DNA of 6,695 nucleotides, from contig JAAUTJ010000268.1 in the NCBI GenBank assembly GCA_012031475.1, positions 1 through 6,695 of the forward strand, written 5' to 3'. Each line of letters starts with the position of its first letter. Position 1 is the first letter of the stretch. Under the pieces are notes generated by a model, which worked only from the letters and a program-made list of their open reading frames with translations, was not told the DNA's origin and made no database searches. Positions 6,444-6,695 of the stretch are shown in pieces. The stretch is from Leptolyngbyaceae cyanobacterium SM1_3_5. Its GTDB lineage: Bacteria; Cyanobacteriota; Cyanobacteriia; Elainellales; Elainellaceae. Position numbers and translations under genes: made by a program.

Positions 6444-6475
6444 CAAGATAGCTTCCCTGTCAGCGCGGATTTCCT

Positions 6476-6695
6476 ATGGCTTTTCTTCTGTTACTCGTGC
6501 ATTGAGCCGATCGCCCTCACCACCGAACTCGTCGCCAAACTCAAGCAGCAACACGCGCTGACGCTGAACGGCATCGCCCGCATCCCCAAAGGGCTGGTTG
6601 CCAGTGCGATCGCGCAGTCTCAGCAGCGCAGCTTGCTCTGGATTGCGGCCACTTTGGAAGAAGCCGACGCGTGGGCAGCGCAGCTTGAAGCGATG
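6476..6695 (+). CDS. mfd: Transcription-repair coupling factor Mfd, N-terminal part, two frame breaks, 3' end outside window
   Basis: Mfd removes RNA polymerase stalled at DNA lesions and recruits the UvrABC excision machinery. Only the first 74 residues are present, from the N-terminal UvrB-like module; the full protein is usually more than 1,100 residues. The start is ATG 6476-6478 (MAF). Two lost bases hide the frame. One T in the run 6481-6484 restores MAFSSVTRALSRSP, and one C in CCC 6514-6516 restores RSPLTTELVAKL. From there the frame is open to the window edge: HALTLNGIARIPKGLVASA, then LLWIAATLEEADAWAAQLEAM. The RSPLTTEL, IPKGLVAS and ATLEEA segments are what I recognise from cyanobacterial Mfd. 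Without repair the ATG reads only nine codons before a TGA. No clear ribosome binding site is seen. The RecG-like helicase and polymerase-binding regions cannot be assessed here. Confidence 0.88.

Larger units (their letters stand above)
6035..6475. other. Intergenic region between the divergent PTPA-CTERM and mfd genes
   Basis: These 441 nt hold a possible promoter and 9-bp direct repeats for the minus-strand gene, a 24-bp palindrome (6167-6190), one HIP1 site (6308-6315), a 7-bp stem CTTTCGC/GCGAAAG (6368-6394) and a possible promoter for mfd. An 86-codon plus-strand frame (6139-6399) has Arg/Ser-rich composition and no recognisable motif, so I do not call it. Confidence 0.7.
67..6613. repeat. 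Dispersed HIP1 octamers (GCGATCGC)
   Basis: Fourteen exact copies by eye start at 67, 211, 262, 865, 1045, 1081, 1824, 2700, 3458, 4019, 4798, 5387, 6308 and 6606. That is one per about 480 bp, far above chance, in both coding and non-coding DNA. HIP1 is a hallmark of many cyanobacterial genomes and supports the host assignment. The span given covers the first to the last copy, not a continuous repeat. Confidence 0.9.

Overview
The window is very probably chromosomal DNA of a cyanobacterium. The octamer GCGATCGC (HIP1, typical of many cyanobacterial genomes) occurs 14 times by eye in 6.7 kb. The encoded proteins are also cyanobacterial in style: a ferredoxin-dependent sulfite reductase with the cyanobacterial/plant-type cysteine motifs, a PTPA-CTERM exported protein, a REC-REC-HPt hybrid-kinase tail and an Mfd N-terminus. 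A filamentous Leptolyngbya- or Oscillatoria-like host fits, but this is inference.

Layout, left to right. (1) 2-1104, plus: the 3' end of a hybrid histidine kinase (degenerate receiver, intact receiver, HPt). (2) 1141-1864, minus: an exported Thr/Gly-rich low-complexity protein, convergent with the kinase. (3) 2072-2634, minus: an L,D-transpeptidase (YkuD fold) with a membrane anchor. (4) 2635-3082: a divergent intergenic region holding four short palindromes, three of them 18-mers of the same design; two of these are enclosed by a longer stem to give a cloverleaf-like element. (5) 3083-4997, plus: ferredoxin-sulfite reductase (sir), with a C-terminal ribbon-helix-helix-like tail and a strong hairpin terminator. 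(6) 5323-6034, minus: a PTPA-CTERM exported protein. (7) 6035-6475: a gene-poor region with a near-perfect 24-bp palindrome. (8) 6476-6695, plus: the first 74 codons of mfd.

The key property for a reader is that all six genes are broken in frame, at nine places in total. In eight cases adding back one base, nearly always in a homopolymer, restores a continuous conserved protein; the ninth needs two bases in a T run (or loss of one base). This pattern points to indel errors in the read or assembly rather than to six simultaneous pseudogenes. I therefore annotate the genes as single CDSs across the breaks and give each break position.

The genes do not form one pathway: signalling (kinase), cell envelope (Thr/Gly-rich protein, L,D-transpeptidase, PTPA-CTERM protein), sulfur assimilation (sir) and DNA repair (mfd). 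No mobile element with a transposase, CRISPR array or RNA gene was recognised. The least explained parts are the palindrome/cloverleaf cluster upstream of sir and the DNA-binding-like tail on Sir.
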